A stretch of DNA of 64,000 nt from NCBI GenBank assembly GCA_963555925.1, contig CAUVXJ010000016.1:99951-163950 (forward strand). Reading direction: 5' to 3'. The notes below the pieces were generated by a model that was not told the DNA's origin, did not search any database, and saw only the letters and a list, made by a program, of their open reading frames with translations. Numbering within the stretch: position 1 is the stretch's first letter; each line of letters opens with the position of its first letter. This document shows, piece after piece, positions 53,432 through 62,293 of this stretch. Position numbers and translations under genes: made by a program. Origin of the DNA: Protofrankia sp963555925 (GTDB taxonomy: Bacteria > Actinomycetota > Actinomycetes > Frankiales > Frankiaceae).

Positions 53432-54739
53432 TCAGGTCAACAGACCTACCGCCGCGAGCGCGTCCGCCGCGTCCGCAACCGTGTCGAACGGCAGGTCCGC
53501 ACGTTCGGCGATGTCAAGCATGCTGTGGGTGCCGTCGGCGAGGTTGAGGACCCACAGTAGGCCCATCTCGACGGCCTCGCGCCCGAGGGTGGCGCCGATC
53601 GAGCGGTACAGGCCCCGCCGTCCCAGCTGCGGTTCCCCGAACGGGGACGTGCTGGTCCAGGTCCGGTCCCGTTCGCAGATTTCGATCATGCGCATGATGA
53701 TCGCGAAGGAGTCGCCGAGGCTTTCCGCCGTCACGAGGTCCATGTTGTCGGCGGATGTGTGGTATTCCGGGTACTCACCGTGCTGGCTGCGGCCGAAGCG
53801 GCCTACCGGCAGGTTGAAACCGGGCGAGCAGAACTGGCGCTCGTCATACCCGTACGGCGAAAAATCCACCACCTGGTGCGGTCGATCCATTTCTTTCAGT
53901 GCCCGCGCCGCGGCCCGGTCGATGTCCGCATCGCCGCGTCGGCTGCGCTTGTATGTCGGTTGCCCTCGGTCGCCGAGTCCGGTCAGCACGAGACCGTGCT
54001 CAATGCGTTGGACGGCGTCGCGGTTGTGGGCGAGCCACGTGATCGCCCCTATCGTTCCGGGGATGAACAGGAGCCGATAGGTCAGGCGCCGGGGCCGGTC
54101 CGCGAGTGCCCCGGCGAGCAGCGTCGTCATCGCAATACCGGAGGCGTTGTCGTTCGCCATGCCCGGGTGGCAGACGTGGGTGGTCAGGAGGAATTCCCGC
54201 GGGTCGCTACCGGGCAGGAGGATATCGGCGAACGTCAGTGATCCGTCGGTGAGTGCCGTATCGATGTGCACCTGGTATTCACCATCGGGAAGCTCGCGCC
54301 GCTGCCGGTCGGGCAGGCAGAAACCCCAGGTTTCGCGGTAGTAGGAGGTGCGGTACGGCACCCAGTCGGGCCGGTCGGGCAATGAATGCAGGTGCGGCGT
54401 CAGGTCGGGGAGGGCAAGGCGGGTGTACGTCGGTGCGCTGTAGTTCAGCAGGTGCAGCGGATTGTCGGCGACATCGAGGATGCGCCGGCCGTCCGGGCCG
54501 GCGAGCCATGCCTCCCGGACATTCCACTCCTTGGGCACCGTCCAGTCGAGCACCGGCGTGCCGGTGGGAACCTCGTGCACAGTGAAGGGGACGGCCGGAC
54601 CGAGTGCCCGCCGGACCGTGGCCAGCGTCGCGCGCACACCGTCGCCGGTGATGCTGCGCATCGCGGGGGCGAGCTCGGCAACCAGGTCGTACAGGCGTGC
54701 CCCGAGCGCACTGCTCATCTCGCCGGGAATGCGCGGCAC
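53432..54739 (-). CDS. DUF4910 / M28-like aminopeptidase-fold protein
   Basis: This 435-aa protein has a zinc-peptidase-like core: LLTTHVCHPGMANDNASGIAMT (metal His and Asp), FIPGTIGAITWLAHN, and YPEYHTSADNMDLV late in the chain. A small winged-helix-like C-terminus follows (TMLDIAERADLPFDTVADAADAL-type). This matches the DUF4910 family, often found beside sugar-nucleotide genes. The substrate is unknown. It starts three bases after the rfbF stop (GTG 54739; ATG 54718 is an alternative). Confidence 0.82.
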   Translation of the reverse strand: MPRIPGEMSSALGARLYDLVAELAPAMRSITGDGVRATLATVRRALGPAVPFTVHEVPTGTPVLDWTVPKEWNVREAWLAGPDGRRILDVADNPLHLLNYSAPTYTRLALPDLTPHLHSLPDRPDWVPYRTSYYRETWGFCLPDRQRRELPDGEYQVHIDTALTDGSLTFADILLPGSDPREFLLTTHVCHPGMANDNASGIAMTTLLAGALADRPRRLTYRLLFIPGTIGAITWLAHNRDAVQRIEHGLVLTGLGDRGQPTYKRSRRGDADIDRAAARALKEMDRPHQVVDFSPYGYDERQFCSPGFNLPVGRFGRSQHGEYPEYHTSADNMDLVTAESLGDSFAIIMRMIEICERDRTWTSTSPFGEPQLGRRGLYRSIGATLGREAVEMGLLWVLNLADGTHSMLDIAERADLPFDTVADAADALAAVGLLT

Positions 54740-54742
54740 GAA

Positions 54743-55588
54743 CTAGTGCTTCCAGACGCGCCAAGGCGCGGCGCCGGAGTCCCAGAGCTGGTTGAGCTCG
54801 GTCCAGTCCCGGTAGGTGTCCATACCCATCCAGAAGCCCTCGTGAGCATGCAGCGTGAGTTGACCCGCGTGCGCGAGTCGCTGCAGCGGCCGACGTTCGA
54901 GGAGCAGGTCGGGGTCGTCGTTCAGATAGCCGTCGACGAACTCACGTTCGAAAACGAAGTATCCGCCGCTGACCCAGCCGGACGACGGTGGTTTCTCCGC
55001 GAATCCCGTGACCGTGTCGGCGACGGTGGCGAGTTCGCCGTAACGGCTGGACGGCCGGACCCCGGTCACCGTGCCGATCCGGCCGGCGCGTTCATGGTCG
55101 GCAAGTACGGCGGTGAGGTCGACCGTGCTGAGCCCATCGCCGTAGGTGAGCATGAATCTGGGCTCAGTCAGGTAGTCGCGAACCCGCGCCAGTCGCGCCC
55201 CGGTGCCGGTGAGCAGGCCCGTCTCGGCGAAGGTCACCTCCCAGTCCTCGTCGCCGGCTGCGTTGTGAAACCGCGGGGTGTGGTCGTCGGTGAGGTGCAG
55301 GGTGAAGTCGGCCACCTGCGCGCGGTAGTTCAGGAAGTAGTTTTTGATCGAGTCGCTCTTGTAGCCGAGACACAGGATGAAACGGCGGAATCCGTAATGT
55401 CCGTAGGTTTTCATGATGTGCCAGAGGATCGGCCTGCCACCGATGTCGACCAGTGGTTTGGGAAGTTTCTCGCTCGCCTCGCGCAACCTGGTGCCCATGC
55501 CGCCGCACAGGATGACGACCGGAATATCCGGCATGTAACAGTATGTAACTGATCGTTCTTCATCGACGGGTTTTTTATCGGTTGTCAC
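54743..55588 (-). CDS. rfbF: Glucose-1-phosphate cytidylyltransferase
   Basis: RfbF makes CDP-glucose from CTP and glucose-1-phosphate. Motifs are PVVILCGGMGTRLREASEKLPKPLVDIGGRPILWHIM, LTYGDGLSTVDL and GFWMGMDTYRDWTELNQLW. The length of about 257-281 aa depends on the start: GTG 55588, or ATG 55534 where homology begins. CDP-glucose leads, through a 4,6-dehydratase, to 3,6-dideoxy or C-branched sugars. The SDR, epimerase and C-methyltransferase at 44286-47243 are the likely users. Confidence 0.92.
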   Translation of the reverse strand: MTTDKKPVDEERSVTYCYMPDIPVVILCGGMGTRLREASEKLPKPLVDIGGRPILWHIMKTYGHYGFRRFILCLGYKSDSIKNYFLNYRAQVADFTLHLTDDHTPRFHNAAGDEDWEVTFAETGLLTGTGARLARVRDYLTEPRFMLTYGDGLSTVDLTAVLADHERAGRIGTVTGVRPSSRYGELATVADTVTGFAEKPPSSGWVSGGYFVFEREFVDGYLNDDPDLLLERRPLQRLAHAGQLTLHAHEGFWMGMDTYRDWTELNQLWDSGAAPWRVWKH

Positions 55589-55953
55589 GACTTCTTCTTT
55601 TCTCCCGTGATCGACCCGGTGACTGCCCGGAGGGGAATACGTGGCACGGTTGTTCCCGCGCGGCGTCGGCCGTATTCCTGGCGACGCTCACCGGGATGGG
55701 CCGCGGTGGGCGACGGACGCCACGATCGGTCGGCAATCTTGATCGTCGCGGGCGCTGTCGCGGGCGCTGTCGCGGGCGCCGGTGCGGGCGTCGGTGCGGC
55801 CTCGGATGGGCTGCCCGCCGTCCGTCAGACCCCCTTCGTTACAGTTCGCGAGGTATCCGAGGTCACATTAAAAGATTTCGTTGACTGCGATGACCTTTGA
55901 CGATCCGTAATCGCATGATTGAAGATCATAAAATGGGCAAAGGGTGCACGATA
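55589..55953. other. Divergent region between rfbF and the GH26-like gene
   Basis: This contains a short tandem repeat (GCGGGCGCTGTC units, 55750-55800) and then an AT-rich stretch (about 55860-55950), which probably holds the promoter of the hydrolase. An open frame here has no protein-like composition. Confidence 0.5.
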
Positions 55954-57198
55954 ATGGATTTTTTCGGGCACCCGGAGACCTCTGACGGTATGGGGGGTGG
56001 GTGGGTGCGGCGTGGTCGGCTGGACCAACGACTGCTTCCCGTCGTCGGCGTCGTCATGGCCGCGGTCCTCGCGTTGACCGCTTGGCGGCTGACCCCGACC
56101 GGAGCGCACCAGGCCGGGTCAGACCCGCCAGGCACTTCACCGGTGTCCGCGGGCGGCCTGGGCACGTCGGCCCCGGCTATGACGTCGGCTACGGTCAGCC
56201 CATCGGCTATGGCCAGCGCCACGGCCACAGCGGGTGCGGGTGCGGGAACCGCGGTCGCCGGAGATGACGCTGCCGCAGCAGCGGTGCCACGGGTCGCGCC
56301 CGCGACTCATCTCGGCCCGTTCCCGAGCGGGGTGGCCGCCGGGACGCTTGCCGAGGCGAACGCGTGGGCGACATTTCGCGGTCGGCCCAACGACGTGGTG
56401 GTCACCTACACCGACCGGTCAAGCTGGCACACGATCGTCCGCCCGGGGATCGGACGAGACCGCAACCACTTTGCCGGATTCCCCGGCACCTGGGTCATCA
56501 CCCAGCCCTTGTTCCCGGAGTCCGGACCGGAAAGGGGCAACCTGACGGACTGTGCCGCGGGCGCCTACGACGGCTACTGGCGCGATTTCGGACTCTGGCT
56601 GGTGGCCAAGGGGCGCGGCAGTTCGTTCGTCCGGCTGGGGTGGGAGTTCAACGGTGGGTGGTTCGCGTGGTCCGCGGTCAACCCCATTTTGTGGATCAGG
56701 TGTTACCGTCATGCCGCGTCCGCGATTCGGCGGACCGACCCACAGGTTCGCCTCGACTGGAACCTCCACGCGCACGGGTCGGTCGGCGTGGCTGACGCGT
56801 TCGAGCTGTATCCGGGGGACGCCTATGTCGATGTCATCGGCATAGATGCCTACGATCACTATCCGCCGAGTGTCGACCCTGCGACTTTTGATGCGCAGTG
56901 CAACGGTCTCGACGGACTGTGCGGAGTGGTCCGTTTCGCCCGGCTGCACAACAAGTTGTTCTCGGTGCCAGAGTGGGGGGTGGTGGCGAAGGAGGGCTCG
57001 CAGGCCGGGCCGCTCGGCCAGGCCGGCGGTGACAACGCCCTGTTCGTCGCGAAGATGTACAAGGTATTTGTTGATAATGCCGATATACTTGCTTATGAGG
57101 CATATTTCAATGAGGACAGGGTCGGTGACGTCCGGTCAGCATTGATCAATCCGACCGTGAACCCGCTGGCCGCCCGTGAGTACCAGCGCCTGTGGTAG
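55954..57198 (+). CDS. Membrane-anchored GH26-like glycoside hydrolase
   Basis: An N-terminal membrane anchor (RLLPVVGVVMAAVLALTAW), an Ala/Ser/Thr linker and a TIM-barrel-type hydrolase domain are seen. The likely acid/base is E231 in RLGWEFNGGW and the nucleophile is E340 in VPEWG, as in GH26 beta-mannanase relatives. Bacterial polysaccharide loci often include a hydrolase that trims or releases polymer. I prefer ATG 55954 (AAAGGG nine bases upstream); TTG 55897 is the farthest start. Confidence 0.78.
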   Translation: MDFFGHPETSDGMGGGWVRRGRLDQRLLPVVGVVMAAVLALTAWRLTPTGAHQAGSDPPGTSPVSAGGLGTSAPAMTSATVSPSAMASATATAGAGAGTAVAGDDAAAAAVPRVAPATHLGPFPSGVAAGTLAEANAWATFRGRPNDVVVTYTDRSSWHTIVRPGIGRDRNHFAGFPGTWVITQPLFPESGPERGNLTDCAAGAYDGYWRDFGLWLVAKGRGSSFVRLGWEFNGGWFAWSAVNPILWIRCYRHAASAIRRTDPQVRLDWNLHAHGSVGVADAFELYPGDAYVDVIGIDAYDHYPPSVDPATFDAQCNGLDGLCGVVRFARLHNKLFSVPEWGVVAKEGSQAGPLGQAGGDNALFVAKMYKVFVDNADILAYEAYFNEDRVGDVRSALINPTVNPLAAREYQRLW

Positions 57199-57377
57199 CG
57201 ACGTCCGAACGAGGGAACCCACGGTCAGGAGGGTTGTGGTGCGGCCACTGCCCGGTGGTCGGAGCACGGCCACCGGGGTGGGGCATCCCTCGGCGGGTAA
57301 GGTTGGGCATAACGCCTCGCGCGCCGGCGTCGCGAGGTGCTCCGTGAGGACGCTCCGGTGCGCGGCCAGCGACCGGG

Positions 57378-57405
57378 TTTGCGACGTCGTGTCCGTCTGT
57401 AAGAT
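57378..57405 (+). promoter_or_regulatory. Possible mfd promoter
   Basis: TTTGCG (57378-57383) and TAAGAT (57400-57405) are 16 bases apart, about 33 bases before the mfd ATG. The match to sigma-A-type hexamers is partial. Confidence 0.3.
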
Positions 57406-57438
57406 TGCGCCGTTCGTCGAGAGGCTCGGGACGCACCT

Positions 57439-60400
57439 ATGACCCTCGCCCCGCTGTTGGACGTTCTGACGGCCAGCCCGGGCGCTGATCCGGCCCTGGC
57501 CCGTGCCCTCGCCTCGGTTGGTGAGCTCCGGCTTGACCTGTCGGCGCCGGCTGCGCTGCGGCCGTTCGCCGCTGCCGCACTCGCGGGCCGGGGTGGTCGG
57601 ACGGTGCTCGCCGTGACCGCGACCGGTCGAGAAGCAGATGATCTTGCTGCCGCGCTGTCGAGCATGCTGGATCCGGCCTCGGTCGCGGTGTTTCCGAGCT
57701 GGGAGACGCTGCCGCACGAACGGCTGTCCCCGCGGGCCGACACGGTCGGCATCCGCCTTGCCGTGCTGCGGCGCTTGGCACATCCGCACAGCACCGGCCA
57801 GCCGCCGCTGTCGGTCGTGGTCGCGCCGGTCCGGGCTGTCCTGCAGCCGCAGGTCGCCGGGCTCGGTGACCTGGAACCGGTGTCATTGCAGGTCGGTGAC
57901 AGTGCCGATCTCAACGACGTGGTGGAAAAGCTGGTCGGAGTCGCCTACCACCGGGTCGACCTGGTGGAACGGCGCGGCGAGATCGCGGTCCGTGGCGGCA
58001 TCCTCGACATCTTCCCGCCCACGGAGGAACATCCGCTGCGGGTTGAATTCTTCGGCGACGAGGTCGAGGACATCCGGCCGTTTTCCGTGGCTGATCAGCG
58101 GGCGCTGACCGATACCGGCGACGGCGACGGCGGCCGTCACCGGCTGTTCGCGCCGCCATGCCGGGAGCTGCTGCTCACGCCCGAGGTCCGGGTCCGGGCC
58201 CGGGCGCTTGCCGCACAGCATCCCGAGATCCTCGATATCCTCGACAAGATCGCGGATGGCACTCCCGTCGACGGCATGGAGGCGCTCGCGCCGGTGCTGT
58301 CCGACCGGATGGTGCTGATGCTCGATGAACTGCCCGCCGGAACGCACGTGCTGGTGTGCGACCCCGAGCGGGTCCGTGCCCGCGCCGCCGAACTGGTGCG
58401 CACCAGCCAGGAGTTCCTGGAGGCGTCCTGGAGCACGGCCGCGCTCGGCGGCAGTGCCCCGATCGACCTCGGCGCGGCTGCTTACCGATCAATCGCGCAG
58501 GTCCGCCAGCGCGCTGCCGAGATCGGCCTGCCGTGGTGGTCGGTCAGCCCGTTCAATGTCGGTGCTGGTGCTGGTGCTGGTGCTGGTGCTGGTGCTGGTG
58601 CTGGTGAGGAGGACCTCGACGAGGATTCCGTCGTCTCCAGCCTGCGCCCGGCTACCGCCTACCACGGAGACACGGCGCAGGCTGTGGCTGACATCAAGGG
58701 CTGGCTGGCGGACTCCTGGCGCGTCCTGTTGGTCACCGAGGGGCATGGGCCGGCCCAGCGGCTGGTCGAACTGCTGCGGGATGCCGATCTCGGCGCTCGT
58801 CTCACCGACGATGCCAATCTTTCCCGCGGTGTCGCCACGGTCACCTGCGGTCAGTTGGGGACCGGTTTCGTCAGCGATCTGCTGGGGCTCGCCGTCCTGA
58901 CTGAGACCGATCTCGTCGGCCAGCGGGGCGTGACCACCCGGGACATGCGCCGGATGCCGCACCGCCGCCGCAAGGGCATCGACCCGCTGGCGTTGCGCTC
59001 CGGTGACCTGGTCGTCCATGAGGCCCACGGGGTCGGTCGCTACGTCGAGATGGTCACTCGGACCGTTGCCGGCGCGACCCGGGAGTACCTCGTTCTGGAA
59101 TATGCCAAGGGTGACCGCCTCTACGTCCCGACCGACCAGCTTGAACAGGTCACCCGCTATGTCGGTGGCGAAGGTCCGAGCCTTGACCGCATCGGTGGCG
59201 CGGACTGGGCCAAGCGCAAGGGACGCGCCCGCAAGGCCGTCAAGGAGATTGCCGGCGAACTGATCCGGCTGTACAGCGCACGGATGGCTGCGCCGGGGTA
59301 CGCCTACGGGCCGGACACTCCCTGGCAGCGGGAGCTGGAGGACGCCTTTCCGTTCCGCGAGACGCCCGATCAGCTCTCGGCCATCGAGGAGGTGAAGGCC
59401 GACATGCGCAAACCCGTCCCGATGGACCGGATCATCTGTGGCGATGTCGGCTACGGCAAGACCGAGATTGCCGTGCGCGCCGCGTTCAAGGCGGTGCAGG
59501 ACGGCAAGCAGGTCGCCATTCTCGTCCCGACCACGCTGCTCGTCCAACAACATTTGCAGACGTTCTCCGAGCGGTATGCGGCATTCCCGGTGACCGTGCG
59601 GGCGATGTCGCGGTTCAATTCTGCGTCCGAGCAGAAGGCTGTGCTGGAAGGGCTCGCCAAGGGCGGTGTCGACATAGTGATCGGAACCCACCGGCTGCTG
59701 TCGTCCGCGTCCCACTTCAAGGATCTCGGCCTGGTGATAATCGACGAGGAACAACGGTTCGGCGTCGAGCACAAGGAATACCTGAAGAAGATGCGGACCG
59801 CGGTGGACGTGCTCACGATGAGCGCCACCCCGATTCCCCGGACGCTGGAGATGTCGATCACCGGTATCCGGGAGCTGTCGACGATCGACACCCCGCCGGA
59901 GGAACGGCACCCGGTGCTAACCTTCGTCGGCCCGAGCGACAACCGGCAGGTCACCGCCGCGATCCGGCGCGAACTGCTGCGGGAGGGCCAGGTCTTCTTC
60001 ATCCACAACCGGGTGGAGTCGATCGACGCGGCCGCGGCGAGGCTGCGCGTGCTCATCCCGGAGGCGCGTATCGCCACCGCCCACGGCCAGATGGGCGAGG
60101 ACGCCCTCGAACAGGTCATGGTCGCGTTCTGGGAAAAGCAGTTCGACGTTCTCGTCTGTACCACGATCGTCGAATCCGGTCTCGACATCTCCAATGCCAA
60201 CACCCTGATCGTGGAACGTGCCGACGTGTTCGGTCTCTCCCAGCTGCACCAGCTGCGGGGACGTGTCGGGCGTGGTCGGGAACGCGCGTACGCGTACTTT
60301 CTCTACCCGCCGGACAAACCGCTCACCGAAACCGCGCACGACCGGCTCGCCACCATCGCCCAGCACGCCGACCTCGGCGCCGGTATGGCCGTTGCCATGA

Positions 60401-61038
60401 AGGACCTGGAAATACGCGGGGCCGGTAACCTGCTCGGCGGCGAACAGTCCGGACATATCGCCTCGGTCGGTTTTGATCTCTATGTGCGGATGGTCGGCGA
60501 GGCTGTCGCGGATTTCAAGGGGACCGCGGTCGAGGAACTACCCGATGTCAAGGTGGAACTCCCGGTGAATGCGAGCCTGCCGCACGACTACGTCCCGAGC
60601 GAGCGGCTGCGCCTGGACGCCTACCGGCGCCTCGCCGGTGCAGCCGGCGACGACGACATCGCCGAGGTGCGCGCGGAACTGCTCGACCGGTTCGGCGCGC
60701 TGCCCGAGCCGGCGGAGAACCTGCTTGCGGTCGCGTCGCTGCGCGTACTCGCCCGCCGCTACGGCGTCAGCGAGATCACTGTTGCGGGCCGCCAGGTGCG
60801 GTTCGCCCCACTGGAACTGCGCGAAAGCCAGATCATGCGCCTGCAGCGGCTGTACAAGGGGTCCGTGGTCAAGCAGGCCGTGCGTACCATCCTGGTGCCG
60901 GCGCCGGCGGAATCCCCGCGGATCGGTGCCCGGCCGTTGCGCGACCGTGCCGTCCTCGCCTGGGCTGCCGGCGTACTGGACGCCGTCGTGGGTGACTCGA
61001 TAGCGGCCGCCGCCACCGCCGCATCCGCATCCCGCTGA
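57439..61038 (+). CDS. mfd: Transcription-repair coupling factor
   Basis: Mfd removes stalled RNA polymerase and recruits UvrA. This 1199-aa protein has the UvrB-like N-terminus (HERLSPRADTVGIRL; GGILDIFPPTEEHPLRVEFFGDEVEDIRPF), the RNA-polymerase-interacting domain (about 519-590, LRSGDLVVHEAHGVGRYVEM) and the RecG-like helicase core. In the core are Walker A GDVGYGKTE (about 667), IIDEEQRFGVEHK (about 768) and QLRGRVGRG. The C-terminal TRCF domain is complete. A (Gly-Ala)7 run at about residues 375-388, from seven GGTGCT units, interrupts the linker between domains. The gene looks intact. Confidence 0.97.
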   Translation: MTLAPLLDVLTASPGADPALARALASVGELRLDLSAPAALRPFAAAALAGRGGRTVLAVTATGREADDLAAALSSMLDPASVAVFPSWETLPHERLSPRADTVGIRLAVLRRLAHPHSTGQPPLSVVVAPVRAVLQPQVAGLGDLEPVSLQVGDSADLNDVVEKLVGVAYHRVDLVERRGEIAVRGGILDIFPPTEEHPLRVEFFGDEVEDIRPFSVADQRALTDTGDGDGGRHRLFAPPCRELLLTPEVRVRARALAAQHPEILDILDKIADGTPVDGMEALAPVLSDRMVLMLDELPAGTHVLVCDPERVRARAAELVRTSQEFLEASWSTAALGGSAPIDLGAAAYRSIAQVRQRAAEIGLPWWSVSPFNVGAGAGAGAGAGAGAGEEDLDEDSVVSSLRPATAYHGDTAQAVADIKGWLADSWRVLLVTEGHGPAQRLVELLRDADLGARLTDDANLSRGVATVTCGQLGTGFVSDLLGLAVLTETDLVGQRGVTTRDMRRMPHRRRKGIDPLALRSGDLVVHEAHGVGRYVEMVTRTVAGATREYLVLEYAKGDRLYVPTDQLEQVTRYVGGEGPSLDRIGGADWAKRKGRARKAVKEIAGELIRLYSARMAAPGYAYGPDTPWQRELEDAFPFRETPDQLSAIEEVKADMRKPVPMDRIICGDVGYGKTEIAVRAAFKAVQDGKQVAILVPTTLLVQQHLQTFSERYAAFPVTVRAMSRFNSASEQKAVLEGLAKGGVDIVIGTHRLLSSASHFKDLGLVIIDEEQRFGVEHKEYLKKMRTAVDVLTMSATPIPRTLEMSITGIRELSTIDTPPEERHPVLTFVGPSDNRQVTAAIRRELLREGQVFFIHNRVESIDAAAARLRVLIPEARIATAHGQMGEDALEQVMVAFWEKQFDVLVCTTIVESGLDISNANTLIVERADVFGLSQLHQLRGRVGRGRERAYAYFLYPPDKPLTETAHDRLATIAQHADLGAGMAVAMKDLEIRGAGNLLGGEQSGHIASVGFDLYVRMVGEAVADFKGTAVEELPDVKVELPVNASLPHDYVPSERLRLDAYRRLAGAAGDDDIAEVRAELLDRFGALPEPAENLLAVASLRVLARRYGVSEITVAGRQVRFAPLELRESQIMRLQRLYKGSVVKQAVRTILVPAPAESPRIGARPLRDRAVLAWAAGVLDAVVGDSIAAAATAASASR
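58561..58602 (+). repeat. GGTGCT hexanucleotide repeat (seven copies) inside mfd
   Basis: Seven exact GGTGCT units encode Gly-Ala repeats. Each unit is in frame, so slippage would change length but not frame. Confidence 0.95.
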
Positions 61039-61064
61039 TCCGCTTCTCAGGATCATGTCTTTGA

Positions 61065-61444
61065 GTGTCGGGACCCGCCGCATCCGTTCCAGATGCGTCA
61101 GATCCCGGAGGCCCTCATCGTGACCCCTGCGTGTTCTGTGCGATCGTCCACGGCACGGCGCCCGCCGAGATCGTGGCCGCACGACCGAGACGGTGGCGAT
61201 CATCCCCCACAACCCCGTCACCCGCGGGCACACCATGGTTCCCCCGCGCCAGCACGCCCGGGATATCTGGGACATCACGCCCGCGTCCTGGGCGTCGACC
61301 ATGGCCTACGCCCACCAGCTCACCGCCCACCTACGCGAAATCCACCAGCCGGCCGGACTCAACGTCATCCAGTCCAACGGCACGGCGGCAACCCAGACCG
61401 TGTGGCACCTACACATCCATCGCCAGCTACGAGTCGTCGCGGCC
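61065..61444 (+). pseudogene. Broken HIT-family hydrolase gene
   Basis: The start in one frame (GTG 61065) gives DPCVFCAIVHGTAPAEIVA, a HIT N-terminus. Near 61181-61184 the homology moves to another frame as TETVAIIPHNPVTRGHTMVPPRQHARDIWDITP. It then reaches WHLHIHRQLR, the HxHxH nucleotide-binding motif. The shift equals loss of one base. The end is also lost: after the motif the sequence is the 3' end of the convergent TIR gene. The gene is therefore frameshifted and truncated, and it probably marks the edge of an insertion downstream of mfd. Confidence 0.75.
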
Positions 61445-62293
61445 GGAAAAATCGCTGAATGCGCGGTCGAGGTACAGGGCGAGGACTATGTCCCGGTCCG
61501 AAATCCGTTGCCCGATGTCCCAGGTCGTCAGGTAGACGTTCAGGGTGCGCCAGACGTTTTCCCACCGTGGATGGTGCCATATCGTGATACAGCCGGGAAC
61601 GACTAAGCTCATGAATCCGATGGCGTCCGTGAACGTCTTGAACTTATACTCGCGGAAGAGTTCTACCCGACTCTGTGACTCGGCCCCAGGAAACGGGCTC
61701 GTGGTTCTTCGCCAACGGTGCAGAGATCCGTTCAGAGCGGCGTCAATCCGCTCGTCCGACAAAGCATCGGGTTTTTCCCGCATTGGCGCCGGGTAGAGAC
61801 CGAGGTCCGCATGATTCTTGAGCGGAGCCTTCGTCAGCGCCTCGATCCTGCTTATGATTAGTTTGGTGTCGTGATCCCAGTAGTCGCGTCGTATCTCAAC
61901 CGCCTGGCGACGGGGAAGATCAGCAAGTGAAGTTGGGAACTTGTCCATGGGCGGCATCCGGGCACCTTGCACAAGAACCGGGAGAACCGCCTTTTTCGTC
62001 GCGAGTGCATTCTCGAGTTCTCGGCGTACCCAATCATCTGGTTGATCTATCCTCCGATAGCCGAACTCGTCGCTTACGCGTAACCAGTTCACGCCCATGA
62101 CAGCGAGGACAACCGGGGCAGCCTGGAGCGCGTCTTCGATCTCACGAGGCCACTCGTCGCCTATCCCTATCGCGGACGTGTCGAGGAAGACGGCCGTGTC
62201 TCCGAGCTGTGCGCGAAGCGTCTCCTGAAGCCTTCCGGCCTCGGCACTGGTGTCATCTCTCCGGTAACTGATGAAGACGACTGTTTCCACCAC
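61427..62293 (-). CDS. TIR domain fused to a pterin-carbinolamine-dehydratase-like domain
   Basis: This 288-aa protein has two domains. Residues 4-135 are a TIR domain: VFISYRRDD, FLDTSAIGIGDEW and the NADase-position Glu92 in WVRRELENAL. Residues 178-280 match PCD/DCoH (PF01329): LSDERIDAALNG, Trp194, REYKFKTFTDAIGFMSLV, IWHHPRWENVW with the H240-H241-P242 active-site motif, then LNVYLTTW and SDRDIVLALYLD. The third catalytic His of PCD (usually TH) is Trp258 here, so pterin dehydration may be weak or lost. The likely role is immune NAD+ cleavage with the PCD part as sensor or oligomerisation unit; this is inference. GTG 62293 has GAGG six bases upstream; GTG 62305 is an alternative. Confidence 0.85.
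   Translation of the reverse strand: MVETVVFISYRRDDTSAEAGRLQETLRAQLGDTAVFLDTSAIGIGDEWPREIEDALQAAPVVLAVMGVNWLRVSDEFGYRRIDQPDDWVRRELENALATKKAVLPVLVQGARMPPMDKFPTSLADLPRRQAVEIRRDYWDHDTKLIISRIEALTKAPLKNHADLGLYPAPMREKPDALSDERIDAALNGSLHRWRRTTSPFPGAESQSRVELFREYKFKTFTDAIGFMSLVVPGCITIWHHPRWENVWRTLNVYLTTWDIGQRISDRDIVLALYLDRAFSDFSGRDDS

Noticed and set aside
55582..55884. Open frame between rfbF and the GH26-like gene
   Set aside because: Its product is a run of Arg/Gly/Cys repeats from a GCGGGC tandem repeat, without a ribosome binding site.
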